From the NCBI GenBank assembly GCA_030770545.1, contig CM061102.1:6871501-6935500 (forward strand): a stretch of DNA of 64,000 bases, read 5' to 3'. The notes beneath the pieces were generated by a model. The model saw only the letters and a program-made list of their open reading frames with translations, searched no databases and was not told where the DNA came from. Below, piece after piece: positions 1-12,386 of the stretch. Position 1 is the stretch's first letter. Every line of letters begins with the position of its first letter. Source of the DNA: Macropodus opercularis. Taxonomy: Eukaryota; Chordata; Actinopteri; Anabantiformes; Osphronemidae. The translations under genes and the position numbers were made by a program.

Positions 1-848
1 TAAGTGCTGAAAGTAATCTAGAGTGATTTACAGCACGGCCGACTAGCAAAGCTTCTCCAGCTCCCGTTTCCCCAGCTGTCTGCAGTACCATCAGCATATT
101 GAAAGCAAAGTGACCCGGGGCTAATAATTCCATGTAGGGATCTTCTCATTCTCTATTAGGAAAATGGGCAAAAAAGCTGATTCAACGTTCGGACGTGCGT
201 TTTTTCTACCGGTTTTGGTGGAGAACAAACAAAGGTTGGATAAGGGTTCAGTTATCATTAGGCAGCAGGAGGAGAAACCTTCCTGTGGGGATTAACCACA
301 TACCACATCACACTGTATGGATCCCTGCATAAAATGTTATTTGCCTATACACTAGGATCCCAATCAGCACTGAACTGCTTTCAGCTACTATCAATTTTGT
401 TCACCTAAAAATCAGGGCACTTTTATAAATAATTGTCACTTTGATTAAGCACAAAAAGTCAAAAGACTGATTGATGTGTTTCTATATTAACGCTGCGTTA
501 AATACGTTGTCTCACATAAAGCGCTGATGCTCTGCCAACAACTCACTGCTCATATTCAGCCACTTAGACGACGAACTGCTTGATGGCCATGAGCTGCTGC
601 GCTACAGCTACAGGATAAAGTAGCATTTTAAGTATGTGATTCCATATCTTTTTCTGTCATGTAGTTTATTGCACGGCTTGACACGGAGAATGGTGGCTGC
701 ATGGAAAATCTTCACGCACCTTATGAAGGCTCTCGCCATGTAAACATTGATGATGCTCCCAGAGCTCATGTCGTAGAAAAACACCCAGAGTGGGCACAAA
801 GAGCAAAACATACAAAAAAAGTCCTTGGCTCCAAACCAAATTACTCAC
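1..848 (-). other. clip2: clip2 intron (partial)
   Basis: This is intronic sequence downstream of the last clip2 exon in the window. The donor on the minus strand reads TTG|GTGAGT at the exon end. The following exon should complete the second CAP-Gly domain, and I could not find it in any minus-strand frame here, so it must lie left of the window. No other gene is seen. Confidence 0.8.
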
Positions 849-1354
849 CAAAACTCGATCACCAACTCTGAGATCCTTATCTCCGCCTTTCTTCACCGAA
901 CCACTGTCTGACATGTTGGACCCTGACTCGTTGCCCGTTTTCACAGCGCTGTTGAGCAGCCCCTCTCTGAGCGGCACCACCACTCGCTGGCCGGGGGGGG
1001 CACCACTGCCGCCCTGCTGACTCTGATTCTGGGCAGACTGTGAGTCGGGGGAGTGGCTGTCACTTCCCTCTCCCACCGGCTGTCGGGCGAGCTTCGAGGG
1101 TCGGGTAAAGATGCCCTGGAGAGGCTGGCACTCAAAGTAGCGCACGCCACCCACTGAACCGTCATTTTTGCCAACTAGGTCGTTCAGTATCACGCCTGCC
1201 CACTGTCCTGGTGCAAACTGGGTCTCCCCTAGGTAGGCGATCACTCCCGGTTTGACGCCGTTGACCCAGACCTGTTCCCCAACCGTGTAGTCCCCCAAAA
1301 CATCATCGCCCTCTTCAGAGATCTTAGTGGGAGTGGTGGGCTTCAGTGGCGTGC
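849..1354 (-). CDS. clip2: clip2 coding exon 2: CAP-Gly 1 and start of CAP-Gly 2
   Basis: The acceptor on the minus strand is ctccacag|GCACG. The exon enters in phase 1 (completing a Ser codon) and leaves in phase 0 at GTT TTG|GTGAGT. It holds the whole first CAP-Gly domain, the Ser/Gln-rich linker and the first strand of the second domain. Confidence 0.92.
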
Positions 1355-4300
1355 CTGTGGAGACAGGTCACACAAAGACAAGCAGGTAAAAGGAAACGCA
1401 GACGCTTCGAAAATGACATCCCTCCTTGTGCTTGTGGTCACACAGCTGTAAACACTGCGTACATTGTGAAGACATCCTCATTCACAGTCACTGTTCACTG
1501 TCTGACGGCGTCATGCCAGCACAGAAAAGAAAAAAAGAAACCAACAGTGCAGTTTGTGCAAGATTAGGCGTTAGTCTAATTCCCCCTGAAAAGTGGGTCA
1601 GAGTGAGGTAAACTGTGCTGTGCTGGTGATTAACCCTGCCACGCTGCTGCGATTTCACCCGTTTGACACATAAATGAGCTGGATCTGTTTTTTCATTTTC
1701 CCCGTAGCAGTGTAAACTGAGCGGGGAAGCACACCGCCTGTAAAAGTCTGCGTTAAAGCGTATCTGTGTGCAGGGGCGGCTGGTGCCGGGCCTGTGTCTT
1801 CACCCGGAGACACACGTTCCCCCCCCGTCGCGCTTTACACCCCAATTGCTTCCACGGTGAGACTCAATCAGCACGTGTGTTCAGACACTGCTTTTGATCG
1901 CTAATGTGTCAAAATGGCTGCATCGTCTGCCTCACTTTTATGTTTTTGTGCCTAAATTAATCTACTACACGAGGAATATATTAGGAACGATTTAAAACAC
2001 GTTATCTGAAACTTCTCAGCTTTAAAAATGCCTCTGACAGCAGATTCTGGGAATTCTTCAGTGAAGCACAGTCTTAAGATCAAACTGGGATGTTGACGCA
2101 TTTTATCTTTGAAGACACAGTGGAAGGAAGTATTTAATTTTAGCTTACACAATATTCACACACGTCTTTGTGAAGATGATGATAAATGAGTAATGTAAGA
2201 GGATTTGCAATATAATGTACTTTAACACTATATCAATACAAATATATGTATATATATGCTCACATATTCCAATTTTTTTACCAGTGTCCTGGTATGAACG
2301 TTATTTTTGGGCTGTAACTTTAATTTCACGCTGGTTCTTGTGGTGAAGGTCCGAACTAACCTGAAAACCCGATCAAACCCATGATTTGTGTTGCTGCGGC
2401 AACAGGAGAGCGAGGGTGCAAAGATCCTCGGCAGAAGGGAGACTGGAAACACAGGCCTTACTTTCACTATTGTGCTTGGCCACATCCCACCACCATCTGA
2501 ATCCCACTATTCATCAGCTCTGCACAATGAAACCTCCACAGCTTCCTCCCGTCCCACCTCCTCCCCCCAATTATCCTCTCATCTCTCCCTCCTTTGGTTT
2601 ACGCACACCCCTCTTTCTCTGGCCGCTCTGATTCTGCTTATTTATGATCATTTTCCATAATGACAGTCACGTCTGACTCCTAGCTCTGATTCCTCGTAGG
2701 TTAGTAAAGACTTTGTGCTCCGTCATTAAAAACCAAAGCAAGAAGCTAACAATTAACAAGCTGGTTTATCGGAGGTTCAGGTAAGTTCAAATACTGTGGT
2801 ACAGTATGGAAACTTTAAAAAGACGAACTGCCTACAACTACAGCTGAGCTATTTCTGCCAGGGTTCACACTAGACGTGGCATCGTAAGAGGTGGCACAGA
2901 GCTATTATGTCATCAAAAGCAGCTGGAGAAAGGTTCCTAAAGAGGCCGAAACAGGTCTTTAAATGTACCAAAGTAAACTCTGCCAAGTGCAGACACTGGC
3001 CCCTCTTCTCACAGGCTGCAGAGAAACTAACAAACAGACGATGGAGATTTAGACTTTGGGACCAGGTTAGTGTTAAACTATCTGGGGCAGGAAATTAATC
3101 CCTGCGTGTACTCACTGAGGCATCTGTTTTGTCCCACCAGTATCCAATTAGCGTTGTCTAATGAACTGAATAGCTGAATAGAAACTACACCCAGCAAGTA
3201 CGGCAGTGGGAAAAAACAGCATCCATCACAACTGTGTATATTTCTATGTGGATAAACAGGAAGTGAGCAAACAAATGGGTTCAAATACGAAAGCAAAGAC
3301 ACCGAGGTTTAACTGCTTTGTACATATGGGTTTTGTACATACATTGAACTTTATTTTTAATATTTAATATCAACATTTGCAGCATGTAGATGTAGAATAT
3401 TTGTTCAGGGTCAAAGAAATAAAACCAGGTGTAGGAGAGAGGTCACGTCCCTTAGCTCCGCCACAGTTAAACCTATTTATAAGACATGAAATGCCGCTGC
3501 TTGCAGTGCACAGACCCATTCAGCAGCAGTGTGCGAGGAAATGAAACATTTCCAAAGTGATTGGACAATGTTGCTGTTTTTATCTTACATCTAGATGACC
3601 CACGACACACCTCTGTCTGCCTCTGATAACAGGCCTCCGTTCTCACTGACTGGTGAGGAACCAGCCTTTGCTATCAGACAAAGAGAGGCTGGCTTCTCCT
3701 CGGCCGTCTTCTCTTCAGCTGGCAGCAAAGCTATAATTTAGCAGAAATAGAACCAACGTGCGTATGAAGCTGGGTGGGACGCGTCATGTGAGTTAACACT
3801 GGCGAGAACAAACAATGCGGCTGCTTTTAAAGATGAGACCAGCTGAGGAACGGTACCTTTTAGAAGATGTGCTGGATAGAAGCAGATCCTTAAGGTCTCA
3901 GGGTGTTTTTGCTGTACACTTGAAAGTAAAGAGCCATTTTACTCTGACCAACTGCTTTTCCGTTGATTAACTCTACGCTGCGAGATTAACACAGACGTTC
4001 AGACGTGGCAAACATATTATCTTGTTTACACAGCTGACAGACAGCAACAATAACATTCGTGGCTCCATGTAAGTCGTGTTTCTGGCTGCCTGATGAAAGG
4101 AAGTGCAATATTTACTCTGCTATTAGTGCAGGTTTCCAGAAAGCTAACATCTGGCTGCTAGGAATCTGCACATCCACCAGCGACAGCAGTTGATAACATA
4201 AATGTCTGAAAGTTAAAGAAAATAGTTCCCAGCTTCTAAATGTGTGTAATCAAATGCAGCTGAGCTCTACACACATACATAAACAAGTCACTTCCCTTGA

Positions 4301-4475
4301 CGAGAAGAAAGAACTGGGATAAATAAACACAGGGTGAGGAGGAAGGAGGAAGTAACTTACTGTCTTTAGGGGCTACAGGGCTGGATGTTCCACCAGCTGA
4401 GGTCCTCCCCACTGGGCTGGAATGCTTGGGCCCACGGCCAGGGATCTTCAGTCCGCTGGACTTGAGCATATTCAT
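849..4475 (-). CDS. clip2: CLIP-115 (CAP-Gly linker protein 2), 5' coding part
   Basis: CLIP-115 is a cytoplasmic linker that tracks growing microtubule plus ends through two N-terminal CAP-Gly domains and dimerises through a long coiled coil. Two coding exons (4361-4475 and 849-1354) are present and join in phase (115 + 506 nt = 207 codons). The start reads MNMLKSSGLK, followed by GRGPKHSSPVGRTS, which resembles the CLIP-115 N-terminus more than that of CLIP-170. CAP-Gly 1 spans about residues 59-127, with the tubulin-tail binding motif GKNDG at 100-104. A Ser-rich linker follows, and the second CAP-Gly begins at about 197 (DLRVGDRVL) and is cut by an intron. The rest of the protein is outside the window, so this is partial at the 3' end. 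Family identity is secure. CLIP2 rather than CLIP1 is judged from the N-terminal motif and the linker (residues such as VPLRE and NSAVKTGNESGSN). Confidence 0.9.
1355..4360 (-). other. clip2: clip2 intron between coding exons
   Basis: About 3 kb of intron. It contains a short TA-rich stretch near 2240-2260. No supported ORF, repeat array or RNA gene was seen. Confidence 0.85.
4361..4475 (-). CDS. clip2: clip2 coding exon 1 (start codon exon)
   Basis: This is the first coding exon. The ATG gives MNMLKSSGLK, matching the family's conserved extreme N-terminus. The donor is GACA|GTAAGT (phase 1). A possible acceptor (ctactgtag) lies just upstream of the ATG, which would put the 5' leader in a separate exon. 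Confidence 0.88.
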
Positions 4476-6740
4476 TCTACAGTAGCGAGGAGGCGCCCGG
4501 ACCGGTGTGCTCCTCCCTGGGTGATGGAGGCTTGAGAATCGGGCACTAGATGTGGGAGTGGCGGCTGTCGCTCTCCATGTTTAGCTATTGGGATGAGAGA
4601 GGTTACACATGTGGGAACCATTAACAGAGCAACGGGCAAATACACCAGAACGATGCCTGGTTTAACGGATGCGCGCTTCCAGTGCATGCTGGTGTGTCAC
4701 TCCTCCTGCGAACCTGGATAAACGGACGAGACAGCTGGGGACAAATATGTTGCGTTCGTTGATGGCATTAAACTTTACGCTCAGTGGAGGAAGGAGTGGC
4801 TCCAAATCGAAGGGTTCTTCCAGGAACATCTCTCAAACATTGGCTTTCTGACATACTTTCTGTTCTTGCAGTCTTGTCACATTTTGGTTGAACTACTCAC
4901 AACCCGTAAACTGCAATGTGAGAAAAGTAGAAACTACTGCTACTGTAGTGCTCCTGAGCATGACAGCGAACACACAGCACAAACAAACTTAAACAGATTT
5001 TATTCATGTACACATTTAAGATGATGTTACAAAAGCCTCACTGCAAATTCACATTATCTGTAACGACCCATGTCTTCATATATTCTTTAAAATGTCCCCC
5101 AAACCAATGTAGGCCAGTGCCCAAACGCGTGGCCTGCAATTTAGGGCTCATATACCATTAAGAAGACATAATACTGTTATAGCCTATAAACAACACACAT
5201 CTGGCTGAGGCTGTTAAACCAGACACTGGGTATTGGTAGAGAAAACAATCATGTTCTGGTAATAGCCATTTATAGTTTTCTAGATTATTAACTCACGTCC
5301 AGATGGAGAATATGGGACGTTTTCGTTTGAGGGCAATCAAAGCCATTAAACCTGTCGGGAATGTTGATTTTGCTGTGCCTGGAGTCAGAAATGAGGCCCT
5401 TGAGTGTCGGCTGCCGAGGATGTCTGATACCCTGGTCTCATTCACATAAAGATCTGGAATCATTTTCCAAACCTCCGCGAAATTCCAAATTTCCGCGAAA
5501 CAGGGCGGAATCGTCGGGATGGTAAATGCGCAGCTCAACAAAATGTAACACAACGGCAGTTTAATCCATTGTTGTGGCGACTGCGGCAACGTGCTTCAGA
5601 CTGTCCTTCACTCAAACCCTCGGTCCCTGCAGCACAAAGAGCATAAAAGCACCCAAATGCAGGGAAATACTCACATGTCTGCGTGAAACGAAAGCGTCCG
5701 CCCGGTTCCCCACAACCGGCCAACTTTGAATCTCTCGCCAGGAAAAGGGGGCTTAGTGGCTGCCACTCCCTGGGATGCAAATATGGATGCTGAGCAGGAA
5801 ACTGGAGGAGACAGACCCGCGTGGATCCGAGGGTGATGGCAACAACTGCACAGTGTCAGCAATACTCCGGTGGTGGTTTAACACTCTGGCTGCTTCACTT
5901 CTTCATTTTTCAGGGTGCTGACTGGAAGCTAAGCGCGGAGACGACCGACGGATACGGCCGATCCCTGGCGCACGGGTCCCTGACGGCTCCCGGGTCGAAA
6001 CGCAGCATCAGCAACGCTCCAAAGCAACTTTGCCGTCGCCCGTGTGACCAAACGCGCTAACGGCGTCGGAGTGGACCGCGGGACGAGCGCAGACGGATGT
6101 TCAGGCGCCCTGGCCTCTGTCGGCGTTCCCACGGTGGTGTGGCTGCGTTAGCACAGACTCCCTCTGACTCAACCCACCGGCTAGACTGAACAAAGGGGCT
6201 GGGAAGCAGAGCCTCCTGGGGGACAGTGGAGCTCATTTCCGTCACGCACTGCCTGTGAAAATGTGGTGACTTTATCAAAATCCATGAGTCACAACGCATG
6301 ACTCAATAGCGTTTCCGAGCTCTGGCGAATAAAAGCCGCAAAACGCCGCTTTTCGCCATAACACGTGCAGAACGCAGCTTCACCCTCCTCAACTTCAGCA
6401 GCAAATCTATTGTGCAAACATTTAAAACGTCCACGTTTCGGCCAAATACAGTGTCCTTTAAAATCTACGACTAAGCCGAACGGAAACACTGCGTCTAAAG
6501 GTTCACAAACGCATCTTAACGTACATAAATGTGCTGCGTGTGTTCGCTGGAGGGTAAGGGAAACGTTAAATGGAGTGATTGTGATTGGCGTCTGGTGCGC
6601 ACTTGGACATGTGGACATGCTCCACGCAGACTCTAACCATTACGCACAGCCTCCAGTCATCAAGCTTACGATCGCCTCTAACATGTAAGGAAGCGAACTC
6701 CGATTAAAGCGTTGATTCATGCTCACGGTTCTGGTTCTGT
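4476..6740 (-). promoter_or_regulatory. clip2: clip2 5' leader and CpG-rich promoter-proximal region
   Basis: This is inferred to hold the non-coding first exon or exons of clip2. A good donor on the minus strand (CAT|GTGAGT, exon end at 5675) follows a CpG-rich block at about 5900-6150. Two E2F-like elements (CTCCGCGAAA at 5473-5482 and TTTCCGCGAAA at 5490-5500) lie nearby. The exact transcription start cannot be set from sequence alone. ORFs here do not look like real proteins. Confidence 0.5.
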
Positions 6741-6829
6741 GGGCGGGACCGCTGCGGCTCCGGCTGGTTTAAAGCGTTAGGATTGGTCAGTGGAGCCGGA
6801 AGAGTCACCTTTCTGGACGCAGGGATTGG
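6741..6829 (-). promoter_or_regulatory. clip2: GC box plus two CCAAT (NF-Y) boxes
   Basis: A GC box (GGGCGGG, 6741-6747) is followed by two ATTGG elements (6782-6786 and 6825-6829), which read CCAAT on the minus strand, about 43 bases apart. Paired CCAAT boxes next to a GC box at the edge of a CpG-rich block are typical of a promoter. The orientation and distance fit a clip2 start just to the left, at about 6.65-6.72 kb (inference). Confidence 0.5.
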
Positions 6830-9829
6830 TCAGCTCACATGTGTCTGGTAGAGCCCGGTTTGACGGCTGTACCGCGAAACAGAGGCCTGGGTTTAGTGCA
6901 CTGACCTACACCCAACAACTATATTATCAGCTTTAACCATGTGAATTTATACTGTAACATCTGTGCCATTTGATCAGGTGCCAATTCATAAAACATACTA
7001 TCAATTTATATATTTTATTTAAAACTAACATCTACTAAACATTTCACGTGATTTTTAATTTTAGACACACCACAGTTAAGTTCGCTTCAGTCACAAAAGG
7101 CATTAAACACGGTTGAAAATGGTCAATGAATTACTGTATTAACTAATAAAGCCACTGCTCTCGACATCAGTTTGCGTTTTCAGCCACAGGAGGCTGCTGT
7201 TCTCTGCATGAATGCTCCACTCTATGATACTGGTCCAACACCGAAAGCTACTGTAGTGTATCAGCTGTGAATGTTGAGCCCAGCAACTACATATTCAAAT
7301 CTGGCCAAATAATGGTTCTTTGAAGACTGATTTGTCCTGGATCGAGTTAGTTTGGACATTTATTATATCAAGTTACTTCATGTAAAATCAAAAGGTGGGC
7401 AATTGAATTGTGATGTTCACTTCAGCACATTATGTTGATTTAACAATTACATCAGAAATTATTATGTCCTCTGTTTGCGCTGAAACAGCCACAGTAACTG
7501 TACAGTACGTACACTGTGAACAGCTCCCACATTAGAAGCTCCAGACAAATCAGCGGTGAAAAGCAAACAACTCTAAAGCTGTAGCAAGTTTAGAACCATA
7601 TAGTCTCATGGAGTTTGCAACAACTGTGCAGATTGATGAAGTCACCTGTGTTAAATACACTCACTGGCCCCCGTATTGCACCTGTATAAGTCAACACAAA
7701 TTACTGCCTGGAAGAATCAGTTTTTTCAGGCACATTCCTCTTTGGTTCCTATTTATACATTATATTTGTCATTCATTATTTTGATGACATTAATTTATGC
7801 TGTGTTCCTAAAAAGAGCCTAAATGTGCCACAGCCGGGTCACAGGATGCCCTTAGCTGCCTCATTAATACGCAGTGTGTCTGTATAATGCCCCTCTGTGC
7901 TTTATAATAATGGCTCAGTGTTTCTAAGTGTTTGGACGTTACCCTCTCAGTCTGCTTTGTAGGGGAAGTGGCTGGATTACACTATAATCCCATTATGATG
8001 CGTTTACCATGTGAGTTCCAGTTGAGGGATTAGAAACCAAAGGCTCTGCCTTCAGGACCAGACCAGCAGCAAACAGTGTGACTAACTACAGACACTGATA
8101 CACACTGGAATCGTACAAGTCAAGTGTTTAGATGGCAACGACTGACAGAGGGGGGCAGTGATGCTTGTCTGTGGCCTGCACATGTGCTGACATGGTACGT
8201 ATTTTTTATCCTAAGGGTTTGATGTTTTCGATTTGCACCAGCACCTTCAAACTGACAAACAGCAAACATTTGATGGACGACAGGGCACCAGCCAAGTTTG
8301 GTGTCAGATTAATTGAGCTGTAAATTTACACCATAATATGTCAAAGTAAACAAATGTTGTATGGAGTCTTGGAGGTGCCTTCAAAAGAAATGCTAGTTAT
8401 ATACGATACTATAGTTTTTCTTTCATGTTAAATCTATATCATATGTTATTTAATAACTAGAAAAGAAAGTCAAACATATATAAAACATCCTTTTAGTTTT
8501 TCCATTAATAATAGTTTCAAAACAAAATCATAAAAGTGGGTCAATAAAATAACATAAATAAATAATAGTAAATTTGCAGTGTATGACCAGACCTGATGAA
8601 CAGTAGCCTCCACTGAGAACATGACCCTTGACTGTAGCAATTGGCTAGATTAACAGTTTCTACCAGACTCACAGCCACGTGGGAGGTTGTTGTAGTTTCC
8701 AGATCATGAATATGAATGACTAAAAAGTTTATGAGTTGCTATGATTGCTTGTCTGTAAAATCATCACTCCAGTGGCTCCAAACGCCCAAATCATGGCTCA
8801 TAACATGTTAGGGAACAATGACAACATGCTGAGGTCATGTTAGATGAATCAGTTTGCTTTTAAAAAGCTGCTTCTTCATGACAGCCTTTCTTTCCAGACT
8901 CACACTGATTAACATTACGACGACTGCACAGCATTTCATATACAAGGTCAACATTCACTAGTTATTTTTAACATGAACGTTTTAGTGACTGTTCTCTGGA
9001 TTTCATATAATGTATTTTGAAATCTATAGATTTTCTGTATTTACAGTGGGAAGGTTGCCCTCAAACAGGGCCTTGTTTACCTTTACTCCATTGATTTCCT
9101 TGCTGTTACAGTTTTGATCACACAATAGAAAACATGGAACAAAAACTGAATTAAATCACATTAAAATAAAAACACGCCTGAGGTGGCTCGTTTTACTGCT
9201 GATGTTAATTATAAATGCAAAAAAATGCTCACAAGGAGTTTTGGGTTTTTTGCAGAGTGAGCTGAGGCACTTTTCTATTAACATGAAAGGATAATTCTTT
9301 TCATCATAGTAATAATGTGTGTGACACTTTTTTGCTAAGTTAAATTATTCGGAAACCTGACATCCTAGAACATTTCTTCTGTTGCAGGATTGTGCTGGAG
9401 TCTTTGAGCTGAGCTGCTACTGATGCTGTGCAAAAGTTCTGTTTTGGACAAACGGCTGACGAGAGAATGATTAACCCAGTTGGCAAAACGGTGAAGTGTG
9501 TCACTGTCAGAGATGTCAGTGTCACTGTGTGACTGCATGACAGGAGGTGAAGGTCTGGATGGAGGACACGGTTGTCACGTTCAAACAAATCCAGCAGAAC
9601 CTCAACCAACACGGAGACGGGACCGGACAGAAGGTGACAGAAGGACAAAGTGCAGGAACACAGACTGTGTCTAGTGTCCATTTTGGCTTTCTCAGTGGTA
9701 ATATTACATCAAAATCAAACTTTTTTTTCTTAAACAGAATTTGATCTGCAAATGTTTTTGGCTCCTTTGGTCTAATGCAGCCAGCAGAGTAAGCGACATT
9801 TAAAGTAGAGCAGCACAACAGCTGCGACT
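6830..9829. other. Intergenic region, clip2 to claudin
   Basis: Three kilobases of AT-rich sequence between two divergently transcribed genes. No coding exon, RNA gene, transposon end or tandem array could be supported. Confidence 0.7.
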
Positions 9830-9930
9830 ATGGCAGGGTCTCAGGAAGCAGCGAGACTGTGATACAGCCACAGAAACAGACATTTTCTTCTAACCTACAA
9901 GAAGGAGCAGACTGAACAGAAATACCAGTG

Positions 9931-10839
9931 GTGAGTGCAGTCTGAACACACACTGGACTCTTTCCTCGTCAACTTCAGCTCCTGCAGCAAGCGAACAGAA
10001 CCAAATCTGCGACTACTGTAGGTCCATAACCTGCATCAGCCACAGGTAATATTATTAGTACGCTGTGTGTGTGTGTGTGTGTGTGTGAGACACAATAAAA
10101 TCTGTGAAACAATCTGGACCATAATATAATGTTGCAAGTGCTGAATGTAACTTAGCTACACGTCATTGTTTTCTGCATTGACCTCATTATCCAGTTTATG
10201 CGTTTATATTCAAACTAATTTCCTAAATGCTCGGGGTTGAGACATAGTATTTATGTTTGTGTAGTTGTGGACTTTGCCTCATGGAAAAAGTGGGTTAGTT
10301 TCCCAGACACCGATCAGTCCAGTGTGTATGTCACACGTAACGGTAATTATGTTGTTAATGTCGTATTCATAGAGAATTTATAGCAGCATGCTAATACAGT
10401 TTCCTAAGATAGTGTCTGTCTTTGCTCTACCCACACACTGAACTATCAGGATAAAGAAGATTTTCACATAAAATGTATTAATTATGAATAAAATGGTCAA
10501 ATAAATTGAGAACGGAATAAATGAAATGTTGACAAGAACTAAATAATTACTAAAAGTGACTTAGAGCCAGCGCCAGCTAATCGTAGCATTGGTTTACAAT
10601 CAGCATTACGTAACTAAACAACTATCTACTTATTTTACTGCTTAACTCTACATATACATTTAGCTAATAATGGCTGAAGTTACATGTATAACAAGTTGAT
10701 AAATTAGGCTGACTGTTCAGCTGACGCTACTAAAAGCTCATTGGTTAGAAAGTAATGCAACTTTACAGTATATTTAACTAAAATTCCAGGTGAATTAATC
10801 AGGTCTTGACTTTTACTGCTTTGTTTTGTCAACTGTCAG
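9931..10839 (+). other. cldn2: Candidate 5' UTR intron of the claudin gene
   Basis: A strong donor (CAGTG|GTGAGT at 9931) and an acceptor with a good pyrimidine tract (ttgtcaactgtcag, exon resuming at 10840) flank this stretch. That would place a non-coding exon just upstream of 9931 and the ATG 31 bases into the second exon. An alternative donor is cacag|GTAATA at 10046. A (TG)n run is inside. This is inferred from splice signals only. Confidence 0.4.
10064..10087. repeat. (TG)n microsatellite
   Basis: An uninterrupted TG run of 12 units. Confidence 0.95.
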
Positions 10840-10870
10840 CTTCTGGCTGTCTTCGGTCCGAGTTGTGGAA

Positions 10871-11692
10871 ATGGCGTCAGCAGCTCTGGAGCTCATGGGC
10901 TTCTTCCTGGGCCTGCTGGGGATGCTCGGTACCCTGGTCTCCACAGTGCTGCCCTACTGGCAGATTTCTGCTCACATTGGTTCCAACATCGTCACCGCGG
11001 TGGACAGCATGAGGGGCCTGTGGATGGAGTGCGTCTACCAGAGCACAGGAGCCTTCCAGTGCGAGACCTACAACTCCATGCTGGCGCTGCCGCCTGACAT
11101 GCAGGCCTCTCGTGCCCTCATGGTGATCTCTCTCGTGCTGTCCATCCTCGGCATTGCCACGTCAGTCCTAGGGATGCAGTGCACTCTGTGCCTGGAGGGC
11201 TCGGGTGCAGTAAAGAGCCGCGTAGCAGGTGCTGGTGGAGGCTTATTCCTTGCTGCCGGCTTCCTTGCACTGATACCTGTGTCATGGACCACGCACGAGG
11301 TTGTCCAGACCTTTTACCGGCCAAATTTACCAGCCAGCATGAAGTACGAGCTGGGGCAGTGTCTTTATGTTGGTCTTGCCTCGGCGCTGGTCTCCATACT
11401 TGGAGGTGGGATGCTGTGCGTTTCGTGCTGCGAGGAGCAGGACGGTGGCCGTGGGAGACGCCGCGGTGGAGGGTATCCGTACCCACTAGGAGGTGGGGTG
11501 TCCGGCACAGGAGGACAGATGACCTCACAGACATATCGCAACCCCACCCTGCAGGTAGGGGGTCCCAACACAGCCAGCAGGGGGCACACGCTTGTCCGCA
11601 ATGCCAGTGGCAGCTCCCATTCTAGTACCCATGGAGTCCAGGGAGCCAAAAAGCCCACTGCAGCTGGCTATGACATCACAGGATATGTCTAA
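10871..11692 (+). CDS. cldn2: Claudin, claudin-2/-14 group
   Basis: A tight-junction tetraspan protein of 273 residues in a single coding exon. Claudins polymerise in the apical lateral membrane and set paracellular permeability. Four hydrophobic segments lie at about 7-28, 81-103, 117-138 and 163-186. The first extracellular loop has the signature W30, GLW 49-51, C54 and C64. The second loop contains FYRPNLPASMKYE. The tail ends in Gly-Tyr-Val, a PDZ (ZO-1) ligand. Residue 65 is Glu, at the position of the cation-selecting Asp65 of mammalian claudin-2. Other stretches (SAHIGSNI, VSWTTHEVVQ) look more like claudin-14. The tail is Gly/Arg-rich and about 40 residues longer than human claudin-2. 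The next gene is rbm41, as near human CLDN2, which favours cldn2. The ATG at 10871 is chosen because it gives the conserved MASAALEL start. Confidence 0.9.
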   Translation: MASAALELMGFFLGLLGMLGTLVSTVLPYWQISAHIGSNIVTAVDSMRGLWMECVYQSTGAFQCETYNSMLALPPDMQASRALMVISLVLSILGIATSVLGMQCTLCLEGSGAVKSRVAGAGGGLFLAAGFLALIPVSWTTHEVVQTFYRPNLPASMKYELGQCLYVGLASALVSILGGGMLCVSCCEEQDGGRGRRRGGGYPYPLGGGVSGTGGQMTSQTYRNPTLQVGGPNTASRGHTLVRNASGSSHSSTHGVQGAKKPTAAGYDITGYV

Positions 11693-12380
11693 GGTTGCAC
11701 TCCATCACACCTTTAAATAGGGTTTATGTGATATTACACATAATTGTATTCTGAATTTAATTGACATTTATCATTATATTCCTGATGGAATGAGTAAGAT
11801 AACACAGTAAAAATGAGAGGCATGGCTACTGTGTTGTAAGCATTTAGTTTGTCTCAGTGTGTTTATGGCCTTCGTACATCTGTTCTGTATTAACCTTTAG
11901 CCTTTTAAAATGAGTGGTGAATAGTACCACAGACACAGAGACTGAATTTAAACAGATCTTTGTTGTGAGTTTCAGAAATAATACTTTAAGTGTATATGTA
12001 TCCTAATATAATAAGATGTGTATTAAAATACAAATGTGCTTTTATCAAGTCTTTATCAGTCACATTCCATGCAGGCAAAATTAAACGTCTGATTGGGACG
12101 TTAAGGTTTTAGGTTAGGATTAGTCCCATTATCAGAACTAAGAGAAAAGCTGAAAATGCAAGTACCCTCATGAGTTCATGGCTTTGAACACAATATTTTG
12201 ATAGTTTTCATTACTGCTTAATTTGGTGCCTTATTATCATGTTATTTTTTACACTATGTCTGTTTGGGATGATAATTAGATGAGTGTGAGTCTTTTTTTA
12301 CACTTCTGTGGATATGTGCACCTGTTGTAAAATGTTGCGTATACACCCCAAGGAATCTACAGCTCGTTAATCTTTCTAGA

Positions 12381-12386
12381 AATAAA
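12381..12386 (+). terminator. cldn2: Candidate claudin polyadenylation signal
   Basis: AATAAA about 690 bases after the stop codon, the best canonical signal before the convergent rbm41 gene. Use is not proven. Confidence 0.4.

Noticed and set aside
5293..5589. A 98-codon minus-strand ORF with a hydrophobic start
   Set aside because: Located in the clip2 leader region, with no family resemblance. The hydrophobic N-terminus alone is not evidence of a secreted protein.
11118..11658. Long ORFs overlapping the claudin in other frames
   Set aside because: They are shadows of the GC-rich claudin coding exon.
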